9,158 nt of DNA from Chloroflexi bacterium UBA4733 (GCA_002404055.1 DHIZ01000290.1:20900-30057); one strand, 5' to 3'. Positions 1-6,333 are shown, numbered from the stretch's first letter. Translations and numbers: made by a program. Notes: generated by a model from the letters alone, not told the origin.

Positions 1-248
1 GTGGCGAGGACGCTGCTCGTGGCGGCGACGCTCGCTGTCGACGCAGGGGCGCTGCTTGCGGTCGAAGCCGCCGCGCTGGTGGCAACGGGCAACGTCGCGG
101 CCGCGGCTAGGGCCGATGACGTGCTGCCGGTACTGACGGTGGCGCTCGCGGCGCCTCCGCAGGCGGCAAGAAGAGGAATGGCGAGACCACTCCCTAACAT
201 GGCCAGCAAACGACGCCGAGGTAACGATGCCGCTGTTGCAGAATGCAT
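1..248 (-). CDS. N-terminus of a lipoprotein, probably an ABC solute-binding protein (cut by left edge)
   Basis: Seen: a reading frame opens with ATG at 248-246 on the minus strand and stays open to position 1 (82 codons), so the protein continues outside the window. A strong ribosome binding site (GGAAGGAG at 263-256) sits 7 nt before the ATG. The first 30 residues form a signal peptide with three arginines at 11-13 (PRRRLLAML), a hydrophobic stretch, and a lipobox LLAAC with Cys30. After Cys30 comes a linker made almost only of Ala, Ser, Thr, Val and Pro that reaches the window edge. Family knowledge: such Tat- or Sec-exported lipoproteins with long Ala/Ser/Thr linkers are typical of sugar-binding proteins in Chloroflexota. 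Inference: a solute-binding protein paralogous to the two complete ones in this window, since signal, Cys30 and linker are shared. The folded domain is not visible, so another lipoprotein class is possible. It is divergent from the gene starting at 478. Confidence 0.75.
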   Translation of the reverse strand, partial: MHSATAASLPRRRLLAMLGSGLAIPLLAACGGAASATVSTGSTSSALAAAATLPVATSAAASTASSAPASTASVAATSSVLA

Positions 249-313
249 GAGACTGCTCCTTCCCCGTTGGGCTGTCCTGTGGCGAGGCGTCACGAGCGAC
301 CGCCTGTGCAGAC

Positions 314-342
314 ATTGTAAGCACTCTCTACAAATATGGCAA
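314..342 (-). promoter_or_regulatory. Sigma-70-type promoter for the left-edge lipoprotein
   Basis: Read on the minus strand, -35 TTGCCA (342-337) and -10 TACAAT (319-314) are separated by exactly 17 nt. Transcription would begin near 307 and give a leader of about 60 nt before the ATG at 248. The match to the housekeeping consensus is good (4/6 and 5/6). No equally clear promoter was found for the divergent gene at 478, although AT-rich hexamers occur at 384-410. Confidence 0.55.
315..333. promoter_or_regulatory. Possible operator: inverted repeat inside the promoter
   Basis: TTGTA (315-319) and TACAA (329-333) form a 5-bp inverted repeat with a 9-nt spacer. It overlaps the -10 box and spacer of the minus-strand promoter in the divergent intergenic region. 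The position fits a repressor site, but the arms are short and no regulator gene is in the window, so this is only a candidate. Confidence 0.25.
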
Positions 343-477
343 TCGCGGCCCTGCACTATTAGCCACACACGTCGTTCGCCTGCTAAGTATAAGGCCGCGT
401 ATGCTACCATCCTACGATGCGCCGACGCAGCTTGCCGGTCGCTCCCGTTGCCCTTGCATCAGCGAAGGAGCATGCTC

Positions 478-1971
478 TTGGAGCCGCTTTTCACTCGCCG
501 CGTCGCGCTGTGCGGCTGCGCGCTGACGACGCTTGGGCTGGTCGGCGGCGTCCTGCTCGCCGCCTGCGGCGGATCGACCGTCGTGACCACGGCGCCACCG
601 GCCGCTACGAGTTCCCAGGCGACGGGCGCAGCCGCATCCTCCACAGGCAGCGCGTCCAGCACACCGTCGTTGGGCGTCTCCGCTGTGGCGTCGACGACGA
701 CCGCGAGCCAAACCGCGTCCGCCGCCACCAGCGCCGGCCGGACTGTGCCGAGCGTTGGACCGAAAGGCGTGACACTCACCTATATGTCGCCCGATACGTC
801 GGGGCGGCACGCCGTGGAGCAGGCCATCTACAACGACTTCACCAAGGTCCATCCGGGCATCGCTGTCGAGATCATCTCGGGCGGCACGAGTTGGACCACG
901 GTTACCGAGAAACTCACGGCCATGATCGCCAGCGGCACGCCACCTGACTTCTATCAAAACGCCACAGGCAACTGGCTGAGCGTGCAATCTGCTCTGGTAG
1001 AAATGTCCGGCCGGCTCGCCCAGGCGAAGTTGGACCCGCAAAAGGTCTTCCTTCCCCAGGCGATTCAGATCTTCACCGACCAGGAGGGGAAGATCTGGGG
1101 CCTGCCGCTGGTCGGCATCTCGGTGGATGCGCTCGCCTATAACCAGGGCCTCTTCGATTCGGCAGGGCTGTCGTACCCGCCGGTCGATCCCACCGATCAG
1201 AGCTGGACGATGGACCGCTTCCTGGAGGCTGCGCAGCGGCTCACGAAGGCGGACCAGTCCCAGTTCGGCTTCGGCGGCACGGTGGGCGGCGCCGACACGG
1301 GCGGCGACGAGCGGCCAACCTACTTTGGGCAGGGGCCGTGGGACGACCAGGCCAAGAAAGCGCTGCTTGATCAGCCGCTGGCCGCCCAGGGGTTGCAGTT
1401 CTTCAAGGACCTGCGCGACCGCTATAAGGTCGCGCCCACCGCCGCACAGGTCAAGGGCATCGGCGCCAAAGGCGACGTGTTCACCAGCGGCCGCATCGGC
1501 ATGCAAGTGGTCTATGGCTACGTACCGAAGCTGAACTTCACGTGGGGGCTGGCGGCGCTCCCGCACAGCAGCTCGCAGAACGTCTCCGGCCGGCAGTTTG
1601 CCCAGCCGCTCTACACCGTGCAGACGCCGCGAGCCGACCTTACATGGCAACTGATGCAGTGGCTCATGGTCCCCGCCAACGCCGCGCGCTTCCCACCGAG
1701 CGGCCAGTACGCGGTGTCTCCGGTAACCGGCGCCTCCGACCTGGCGATGCAAACGTACAAGCAGCAGATTGGCGTCGATCCGCAGGCGTTCCTGAACATG
1801 GCCCAGCACTCTCACGTCTCCTCCTGGGGCATGCCGAAGTATCCCGGCTGGAACAAGGTCAACCTCTGGCTGACCAACAATTTCCCGGCGTTCGACCAGG
1901 GCAAGCAGGGCGCCGCCGACTACGGCAAGGCCGCCACCGCCTATATCGACGCCAACCTCCAGCAGGCGTGA
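478..1971 (+). CDS. Extracellular solute-binding lipoprotein, family 1 (sugar ABC transporter)
   Basis: About 497 residues. Role by family: high-affinity capture of a sugar or sugar-like solute outside the membrane and delivery to an ABC permease. Signal peptide at residues 1-30 with paired arginines (TRRVAL at 6-11) and lipobox LLAAC with Cys30. A Ser/Thr/Ala linker runs to about residue 96. The two-lobed binding domain follows, opening with the strand VTLTYMSPD (98-106) and including the typical helix 'YNDFTKVHPGIAVEI', the hinge-region 'GLPLVGISVDALAYNQGLFD', and an aromatic-rich C-terminal part. Start: TTG at 478 has AAGGAG (465-470) at 7 nt spacing and puts the lipid-bearing Cys at residue 30, as in both other lipoproteins here. 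The ATG at 472 is only 1 nt from that site and is less likely. The frame is open further left to position 1, but that part lies opposite the divergent gene. It is followed after 114 nt by a ceramidase-like gene, probably co-transcribed. No permease or ATPase gene adjoins it. Confidence 0.88.
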   Translation: MEPLFTRRVALCGCALTTLGLVGGVLLAACGGSTVVTTAPPAATSSQATGAAASSTGSASSTPSLGVSAVASTTTASQTASAATSAGRTVPSVGPKGVTLTYMSPDTSGRHAVEQAIYNDFTKVHPGIAVEIISGGTSWTTVTEKLTAMIASGTPPDFYQNATGNWLSVQSALVEMSGRLAQAKLDPQKVFLPQAIQIFTDQEGKIWGLPLVGISVDALAYNQGLFDSAGLSYPPVDPTDQSWTMDRFLEAAQRLTKADQSQFGFGGTVGGADTGGDERPTYFGQGPWDDQAKKALLDQPLAAQGLQFFKDLRDRYKVAPTAAQVKGIGAKGDVFTSGRIGMQVVYGYVPKLNFTWGLAALPHSSSQNVSGRQFAQPLYTVQTPRADLTWQLMQWLMVPANAARFPPSGQYAVSPVTGASDLAMQTYKQQIGVDPQAFLNMAQHSHVSSWGMPKYPGWNKVNLWLTNNFPAFDQGKQGAADYGKAATAYIDANLQQA

Positions 1972-2085
1972 TGACGCCGAGGCGCGGTGGAACCGTCCCT
2001 CGCCCTGTTAAAGATGGAAACGGGCGGCGCTGACGGCCGGCGGATCGATATGGCGCTGGACAACAACACAGAGAGGAGCAACTCC

Positions 2086-3369
2086 ATGGGAGATGTCTGG
2101 GCAGGATTGGCGCGGACGGTCATCACGCCGCCGGTGGAAAGCACGTGGCAGGCGGGCTATGCCGCCCGCCGGCACGCCGCCGAGGGCATACACGACGACC
2201 TGGTGGCGACAGCGCTGGTGCTCGACGACGGCTCCGGCGAGCCGGGCCGGCGTATCGCCTTGATCGCCGTCGACATCATCACCTTGCGCGATGAGCAGGT
2301 ACAACGCATCCGTGGCCTGCTGGCCGAGCAAGGGGCCGTACAGCCGGAGCGCGTGCTCATCTGCTCCTCGCACACCCACGGCGGTCCGGCGGTACTGCAA
2401 CGCGCTACCCTGCCCAGCAATGCTGAATACATCGGCGCCCTGGAGCAGCACCTGGCGGGGCTGGTCGCCGCCGCGGCTCGCCGACTGACGCCGGTCGCCA
2501 TCGGCCTCGGCTTCTCGGAAGCGCGATTCAACGTCAACCGCCGTCTTGCTCAACCCGACGGGCAGATGGTGATGCGGCCCAATGCGCAGGGCATCGTCGA
2601 CCGCTCCGTCACGGTGCTCCGGCTCGATACCCTGTCCGGCGGCCACCCGACGCCCGGCGCTGCGCCGCTGGCGCTGCTCTTCCGGTACGTCTGCCACCCC
2701 ACCTCGATGGGCGCGCAGAACTACCAGTTCACCGCGGACTATCCCGGCGCCGCTCGCCGCTTCGTCGAGCGCGCGTACGCCGACAGTACGAAAGCCCTAT
2801 TCCTGCCCGGCTGCTTCGCAAATATCCGGCCGAACCTGACCAACGACGAGGGCGCCTTCCGCAGTGCCACCTGGGAGGAAGTCGAGGCGCTGGGCCGCCA
2901 GCTCGGCAGCAGCGTGGTACAGGCTGCCGAGGCCGTGTGCGATCCCACCGCGCCGCCCGCAACCAACCTCGGCGGCGTGCTCGGCGCGGCGCTGGAACGG
3001 CTCGACTTGCCCATCGAGACCAACGATGGCGGCGTCACCGGCTGGCCGGCCGAGGTGCAGGTGCTGCGCTGCGGCGAGACCTATATCGTCGGCTTGCCTG
3101 GTGAGATCTTCCTCGAGACGGGGCTGAAGGCCCAACAGGCGGTGGCGCGGGCAAGCGGTGTCGAGCCGGCGCGCGTGTTGGTGCTGGGCTACTGCAACGG
3201 CAGCATCGGCTATCTCCCCACCGCGTCAGCCATCCCAGAGGGCGGCTACGAAGTCGGCGCCTGGCGCAACAGCGAGCGCCCCGGTGGCTTCACGGCCGAC
3301 GCCGAGCGGCGGCTGGTGGAATGCGCGGCGCGCCAGGCCGCGCGCCTGGCGGTGATGTCGGCTCGCTGA
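2086..3369 (+). CDS. Neutral/alkaline ceramidase-fold protein without the catalytic serine motif
   Basis: 427 residues from ATG 2086, chosen because GAGAGGAG (2071-2078) lies 7 nt upstream; the frame is open back to a GTG at 1987 but that has no such site. It matches the N-terminal domain of neutral/alkaline non-lysosomal ceramidases: the opening 'GLARTVITPP' (7-16), SSHTHGGP (94-101), HPTSMG (204-209), ADYPG (217-221), LPGE (337-340) and IGYLPT plus EGGYEV (374-390). These hold the expected zinc ligands (His96/His98, His204, Glu340, Tyr376). The stretch equivalent to the GDxSPN nucleophile motif reads GCFANIRPN (242-250), with Arg where ceramidases have the catalytic Ser. There is no signal peptide and no C-terminal Ig-like domain, whereas secreted ceramidases are about 650 residues. 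Inference: a cytoplasmic metal-dependent hydrolase acting on something other than ceramide, possibly an amide or ester of an imported sugar. The family is certain enough; the substrate is unknown. Confidence 0.82.
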   Translation: MGDVWAGLARTVITPPVESTWQAGYAARRHAAEGIHDDLVATALVLDDGSGEPGRRIALIAVDIITLRDEQVQRIRGLLAEQGAVQPERVLICSSHTHGGPAVLQRATLPSNAEYIGALEQHLAGLVAAAARRLTPVAIGLGFSEARFNVNRRLAQPDGQMVMRPNAQGIVDRSVTVLRLDTLSGGHPTPGAAPLALLFRYVCHPTSMGAQNYQFTADYPGAARRFVERAYADSTKALFLPGCFANIRPNLTNDEGAFRSATWEEVEALGRQLGSSVVQAAEAVCDPTAPPATNLGGVLGAALERLDLPIETNDGGVTGWPAEVQVLRCGETYIVGLPGEIFLETGLKAQQAVARASGVEPARVLVLGYCNGSIGYLPTASAIPEGGYEVGAWRNSERPGGFTADAERRLVECAARQAARLAVMSAR

Positions 3370-3388
3370 CCGGGTACGAAGGCTATGG

Positions 3389-4924
3389 CTAATCTACCAA
3401 GCGCCACTCCGGCGGCGCCTTGTCCAGCAGCGTCTGGAATTGCGGCTGCACCTGCTGCATCATGTCCTTGGCCGTGATCTTGCCGGCGAGCAGGTTGTCC
3501 ATGACCTTGCCGAAGGCCGTGTTCACGTCCACATAAATGTAGGGGATGGGCGTGGGCCGGCTGATCTCCAACCCATCAATGAACACCTGGCGGTTGACGT
3601 GGCCGGTGGGCTGGAGGAACTCCGGTGACTGCTGCGCCGCCTTGAGCACCGGCACGTAGCCGGCCTGGGCCAGCATCTTCTGCCCGGTGAGCCCCGTTAT
3701 GAACTGGATGACCGTCATCCCGTCGTCCGGGTGGGGTGCGTGGTTGACCATGCAGCAGCAGTCGCCGGGGGCACGGGTGAACACCCCGTTTTTGCCGGTC
3801 GGATAGGGAGCGATATCCCAGTCGGTGCCCTTCATGCGCACGTCCATACCGACGGTGCCATAGGAGCCGGTCGACATCATGGCGACCTTGCCGTTGTTCC
3901 AGGTCGCCTGCTTGGCCTGCTGGGAATCGGGCGCGACGTGCTGGACGTTGCGCAGGTCGGCATACCACTGGTAGGCGTCGGAGAAGGCAGTGTCGGTGAT
4001 GGTGATCTTCGTGCGCGCCGAATCGCTGAATTCGCCGCCGTTGCTCCAGGCCCAGGGGTTGTAGTACACCCACCAGTTGGTCTGGCTGTAGCCAAAGGTG
4101 GCGTCGGCGCCGCTGCCGGTCGTCGTCCGCTTGGCCGCCTGCAGGAAAGCGTCCCAGGTCCAGCTCGGGTCGCCCCACTTCTTGGGCGGCTCGGCGACGC
4201 CGGCCTTCTGGAAGAGCGTCTTGTTGTAGAAGATCACTGCCGGTGACGTATCCCAGGGGATGCCATACCACTTGCCATTAAAGATGACCTTCTGGAGCTG
4301 GGAGGCGGTGTAGTCGGCGGCATTGATCTTCGCTTTCTGGACGTAGCTGGTCATATCAATGTCGGCCTGCTTGGCCACCCAGGACGGCAGTTCCTTCGTC
4401 ACCGGCTCGTGAACGTCTGGATAGGTGCCGCCAGCGATGGCAGCCGTATACTTGTCATTGCTAGTGCCGTTCGTGAACTGGACCTTGAGCTTGCCGTTCT
4501 CCTTCTCGAACTGGGCGAAGATACCCTTCCAGGCGTCCTCTTCCTCCTTGGCCAGGCCGTTGGTGGCGAACCACCAGATGGTGTTGGCGGCAGTCGGCGG
4601 CGCGATGGCGGCGGCGCTCGAGGCGCTGGCGCTGCTCGCCTTCGGCGCTGCCGTCGTCGTGGCGCTGGCAGCCGCAGTAGTGGCGTTGGACGCCGCCGCG
4701 CTGCTGGTCGTTATGGCGGCAGCGCTAGCGCTCGGCGTGCTGGCCGCCGTGCTGGCCTGCGCCACCGTCGCCGTGTTGAGGCTGGCGGTCACGGCAGCAC
4801 TGGTGCTGCCGACCGTGGTGGCGGCGGCCCCACCGCAGGCGGCGAGCAGTCCCCCCGACGTGACCGCAGCAGCGGCTGCGCAAGATTGGAGCAGGGCACG
4901 GCGACTGAGTAGACGATGCAGCAT
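3389..4924 (-). CDS. Extracellular solute-binding lipoprotein, family 1 (sugar ABC transporter)
   Basis: 511 residues from ATG 4924-4922, which is preceded by AGGAGG (4935-4930) at 5 nt. The frame stays open upstream to a TTG at 5068, but starting there would bury the signal peptide. Signal peptide at residues 1-30 with a twin-arginine motif (SRRALLQS at 7-14) and lipobox LLAAC, Cys30. A very long Ala/Ser/Thr linker runs from about 31 to 113. The binding domain starts at TIWWFATNG (115-123). It has the features of maltose/glycerol-3-phosphate-type binding proteins: a helix 'FAQFEKENGKLKVQF', 'GKWYGIPWDTSPAVIFYNKTLF' in the hinge, 'WTWDAFLQAAK', 'GKVAMMSTGSYG', and several Trp/Tyr-rich stretches (283-293) suited to stacking against sugars. 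Three consecutive cysteines at 389-391 are unusual for an exported protein. The gene is convergent with the ceramidase-like gene; their stop codons are 19 nt apart with no obvious terminator between. It has its own promoter at 5085-5113, so it is probably monocistronic within this window. Confidence 0.9.
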   Translation of the reverse strand: MLHRLLSRRALLQSCAAAAAVTSGGLLAACGGAAATTVGSTSAAVTASLNTATVAQASTAASTPSASAAAITTSSAAASNATTAAASATTTAAPKASSASASSAAAIAPPTAANTIWWFATNGLAKEEEDAWKGIFAQFEKENGKLKVQFTNGTSNDKYTAAIAGGTYPDVHEPVTKELPSWVAKQADIDMTSYVQKAKINAADYTASQLQKVIFNGKWYGIPWDTSPAVIFYNKTLFQKAGVAEPPKKWGDPSWTWDAFLQAAKRTTTGSGADATFGYSQTNWWVYYNPWAWSNGGEFSDSARTKITITDTAFSDAYQWYADLRNVQHVAPDSQQAKQATWNNGKVAMMSTGSYGTVGMDVRMKGTDWDIAPYPTGKNGVFTRAPGDCCCMVNHAPHPDDGMTVIQFITGLTGQKMLAQAGYVPVLKAAQQSPEFLQPTGHVNRQVFIDGLEISRPTPIPYIYVDVNTAFGKVMDNLLAGKITAKDMMQQVQPQFQTLLDKAPPEWRLVD

Positions 4925-4982
4925 AGAACCCTCCTGGCGATCACAACACTCAAGACCGAACGGCGTCGCTCTTAACCGCAAT

Positions 4983-5019
4983 CTGGCGTGCGCTGCCAGG
5001 TGTGCCACGATGCCGTGGC
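4983..5019 (-). promoter_or_regulatory. Two small hairpins in the predicted leader of the binding-protein mRNA
   Basis: Two adjacent inverted repeats lie in the roughly 154-nt predicted leader: CTGGC/GCCAG (4983-4987 and 4995-4999, 7-nt loop) and GCCACG/CGTGGC (5004-5009 and 5014-5019, 4-nt loop). No known riboswitch class was recognised. In GC-rich DNA such short stems arise easily, so a regulatory role is speculative. Confidence 0.2.
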
Positions 5020-5084
5020 GCGGGCCAGGCTGATTCCTGCCCCCTGGAAGGCTACGATAAAGAAGCAACGCGCCCGTTGGCAGG

Positions 5085-5113
5085 ATAGTACCCGCGCCTC
5101 AGCACTTTGTCAA
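5085..5113 (-). promoter_or_regulatory. Strong sigma-70-type promoter for the solute-binding protein at 3389-4924
   Basis: On the minus strand, -35 TTGACA (5113-5108, perfect consensus) is followed after exactly 17 nt by -10 TACTAT (5090-5085). Predicted transcription start is near 5078, giving an unusually long leader of about 154 nt before the ATG at 4924. This is the best promoter match in the window. Confidence 0.7.
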
Positions 5114-5150
5114 TGACGCAATGAAAGTATGAAAGTCGTTCGTCCGTTCG
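5111..5150. repeat. Three adjacent pairs of short direct repeats between divergent promoters
   Basis: CAATGA occurs at 5111-5116 and 5119-5124 (2-nt gap). ATGAAAGT occurs twice head-to-tail at 5121-5128 and 5129-5136. CGTTCG occurs at 5137-5142 and 5145-5150 (2-nt gap). Together they fill most of the space between the leftward -35 box (5108-5113) and the rightward -35 box (5161-5166). Periodicity of 8 bp in all three pairs suggests either protein-binding half-sites or slippage-generated repeats. No regulator is known for them. Confidence 0.45.
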
Positions 5151-5160
5151 AAAAACTGGC

Positions 5161-5190
5161 TTGACTCCGGGCGAACGCCGCGGATACAGT
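5161..5190 (+). promoter_or_regulatory. Promoter for the small membrane protein
   Basis: -35 TTGACT (5161-5166) and -10 TACAGT (5185-5190) are 18 nt apart (17 nt if the -10 is read as ATACAG). The -10 box ends only 6 nt before the GTG at 5197, so the predicted transcript would start at or next to that codon. Confidence 0.45.
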
Positions 5191-5196
5191 CAAAGC

Positions 5197-5355
5197 GTGC
5201 CGCGCTCGGACGAAGGGGACCGGGAGCGGTCGCAGACGGAGGCAGCGACCTGGCACGCCATCGCGGTGGCTACCCTCGCGGCGCTAGCATGCGCGGTCCC
5301 AGTCTGCGTGCTGCTCGCCAAGCTGGCATGGTGGCGCATGATGACGCGCTATTGA
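5197..5355 (+). CDS. Hypothetical 52-residue single-pass membrane protein, probably leaderless
   Basis: Not recognised as a known family. The frame runs from GTG 5197 to TGA 5353-5355. The first 18 residues are hydrophilic and charged (Asp/Glu/Arg/Ser). Residues about 21-45 form one hydrophobic membrane segment rich in Ala, Val and Leu, with two cysteines, and the C-terminus is aromatic and basic (WWRMMTRY). This suggests an N-in or N-out single-span protein with a short positive tail. No Shine-Dalgarno sequence precedes the GTG, but a promoter at 5161-5190 places the transcript start at the codon itself, which fits a leaderless mRNA. The same frame is open to a TTG at 5161, but that codon is the -35 box. 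It is convergent with the amidohydrolase gene (27 nt apart) and divergent from the solute-binding protein gene. It could still be a chance frame in GC-rich DNA. Confidence 0.42.
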   Translation: MPRSDEGDRERSQTEAATWHAIAVATLAALACAVPVCVLLAKLAWWRMMTRY

Positions 5356-5382
5356 GCCGCGCTGCGGATAGGACGAACTTCG

Positions 5383-6252
5383 CTAACTGCTCGGTTGCTC
5401 CAGCCTGAGCAACCGAGCAGCGTTGTGCTCCACGATGTCGTCGTAGGTCGCCCGGTCGGCACACAGCTCCTGCAACGCCACCAGGCTCTGCGCGGCGAAG
5501 CATTGCCGCGTCCGACCATTCGGGTAGGCGCCGCGGCCATCCAGGCATGGGCAATCTGTCGCCCACATGAGCTTCGCCCGATGGCGGTTGACGAAGCCGC
5601 GGGCGAAATCCCGGTCTCGGGTGAGCGCGTTCAGAGCGGAGCCGGCGGAGAGATCGGCGTACAGGTTGGGGAACTCGCTGAGCCAACGATCAGTGAGTCC
5701 GCCCGCTACTACCGGGCCGGTCGGGTAAGCGGAATACCCCGACGCACTCGGGTCACGCGGGGCATCGGCGCTGATGTTGGCCCACCAGGCCTGGGCGTGG
5801 CCGATGAAGGTTGTCTGCGGGTGCGCTCGCACGACCTCGCCAAACGCCTCAAAATTGAAGTTATAGTTCCGGTATTCCAGGTGCAGCAGCACCGGCAACC
5901 CCAACTCGCCACAAAGCTGGTACATCGCCACCGCCTCCGGCGCGTCGCACGGCATATGGAGCTTGTGCTCACCGAAGCCACGCGCGCCCTCGCGATGGTA
6001 CCGGCGGACGGTGTCCAGAGCGTCTGGCCGCCGCGGATCGACGTGAACAAACGGTATCAAGCGATCTGGATGGGCCTGGCAGGCGGCCCAGGCCGCGGCG
6101 AGTGGGAAATCGTTCGCGGGTAGGCCGCGAGCAGCGTCAGCGGCGCCATCAATGGGTAGGACCACTGTGAACCGGTGACCATGCACGTCCTGGTGCGCCA
6201 GCAAATGGTCGACGGTCCCGTACTCCCACAGATGTTCGTGCATGTCAATCAC
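5383..6252 (-). CDS. Amidohydrolase family 2 TIM-barrel protein
   Basis: 289 residues. Family (PF04909-type) members hydrolyse or decarboxylate cyclic and carboxylated small molecules with a divalent metal in a TIM barrel. Seen: the N-terminal metal motif as DMHEH (3-7), Lys97 in GEHKLHM, His124 in LLHLEY, His152 in FIGHAQAWW, and Asp233 in MWATDCPC. These sit in the order and spacing expected, so the active site looks intact. Closest style is the 2-pyrone-4,6-dicarboxylate lactonase/uronate-type branch, but the substrate cannot be fixed. Start: GTG 6252-6250, with GAGGA (6262-6258) at 5 nt; an in-frame ATG three codons later (6243) is too far from the site. It is the last gene of the minus-strand run, 81 nt after the SDR gene. 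A -10-like TATGAT lies in that gap (6292-6287) without a convincing -35. The final codons form half of a perfect hairpin (5387-5420). Confidence 0.86.
   Translation of the reverse strand: MIDMHEHLWEYGTVDHLLAHQDVHGHRFTVVLPIDGAADAARGLPANDFPLAAAWAACQAHPDRLIPFVHVDPRRPDALDTVRRYHREGARGFGEHKLHMPCDAPEAVAMYQLCGELGLPVLLHLEYRNYNFNFEAFGEVVRAHPQTTFIGHAQAWWANISADAPRDPSASGYSAYPTGPVVAGGLTDRWLSEFPNLYADLSAGSALNALTRDRDFARGFVNRHRAKLMWATDCPCLDGRGAYPNGRTRQCFAAQSLVALQELCADRATYDDIVEHNAARLLRLEQPSS
5387..5420. terminator. Perfect 14-bp inverted repeat at the 3' end of the amidohydrolase gene
   Basis: CTGCTCGGTTGCTC (5387-5400) and GAGCAACCGAGCAG (5407-5420) pair perfectly around a 6-nt loop. The structure lies within the last dozen codons of the amidohydrolase gene, just before its TAG (5385-5383), and past the end of the convergent small gene. 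It could stop transcription from both sides or protect mRNA ends. No run of T follows on either strand, so it is not a standard intrinsic terminator. Confidence 0.5.
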
Positions 6253-6333
6253 GGTAATCCTCGCTCCTTATTCCATGGACCGGTCGATCATACCTTAATC
6301 ATTAGTCAGTGGGTCGCCGACAGGGGAACCGGC

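Noticed and set aside
1..471. Plus-strand open frame extending the solute-binding protein to the left edge
   Set aside because: It covers the opposite strand of a gene with a clear start, ribosome binding site and lipobox, plus an intergenic region. An extension would bury the signal peptide of the plus-strand protein.
412..1815. 467-codon minus-strand frame opposite the solute-binding gene
   Set aside because: Low-complexity Arg/Gly/Ala-rich product with no domain; the plus strand codes a convincing conserved protein. Typical antisense frame in GC-rich DNA.
1987..2085. GTG start for the ceramidase-like gene at 1987
   Set aside because: No ribosome binding site and no family similarity in the added 33 residues; ATG 2086 has GAGAGGAG at good spacing.
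3370..3388. Terminator between the convergent ceramidase-like and binding-protein genes
   Set aside because: Only 19 nt separate the stop codons and no inverted repeat or T-run is visible.
4925..5068. 48-residue N-terminal extension of the second complete binding protein from a TTG at 5068
   Set aside because: It would place a hydrophilic segment ahead of the twin-arginine signal peptide. The ATG at 4924 has a strong ribosome binding site and gives Cys30 as in the paralogues.
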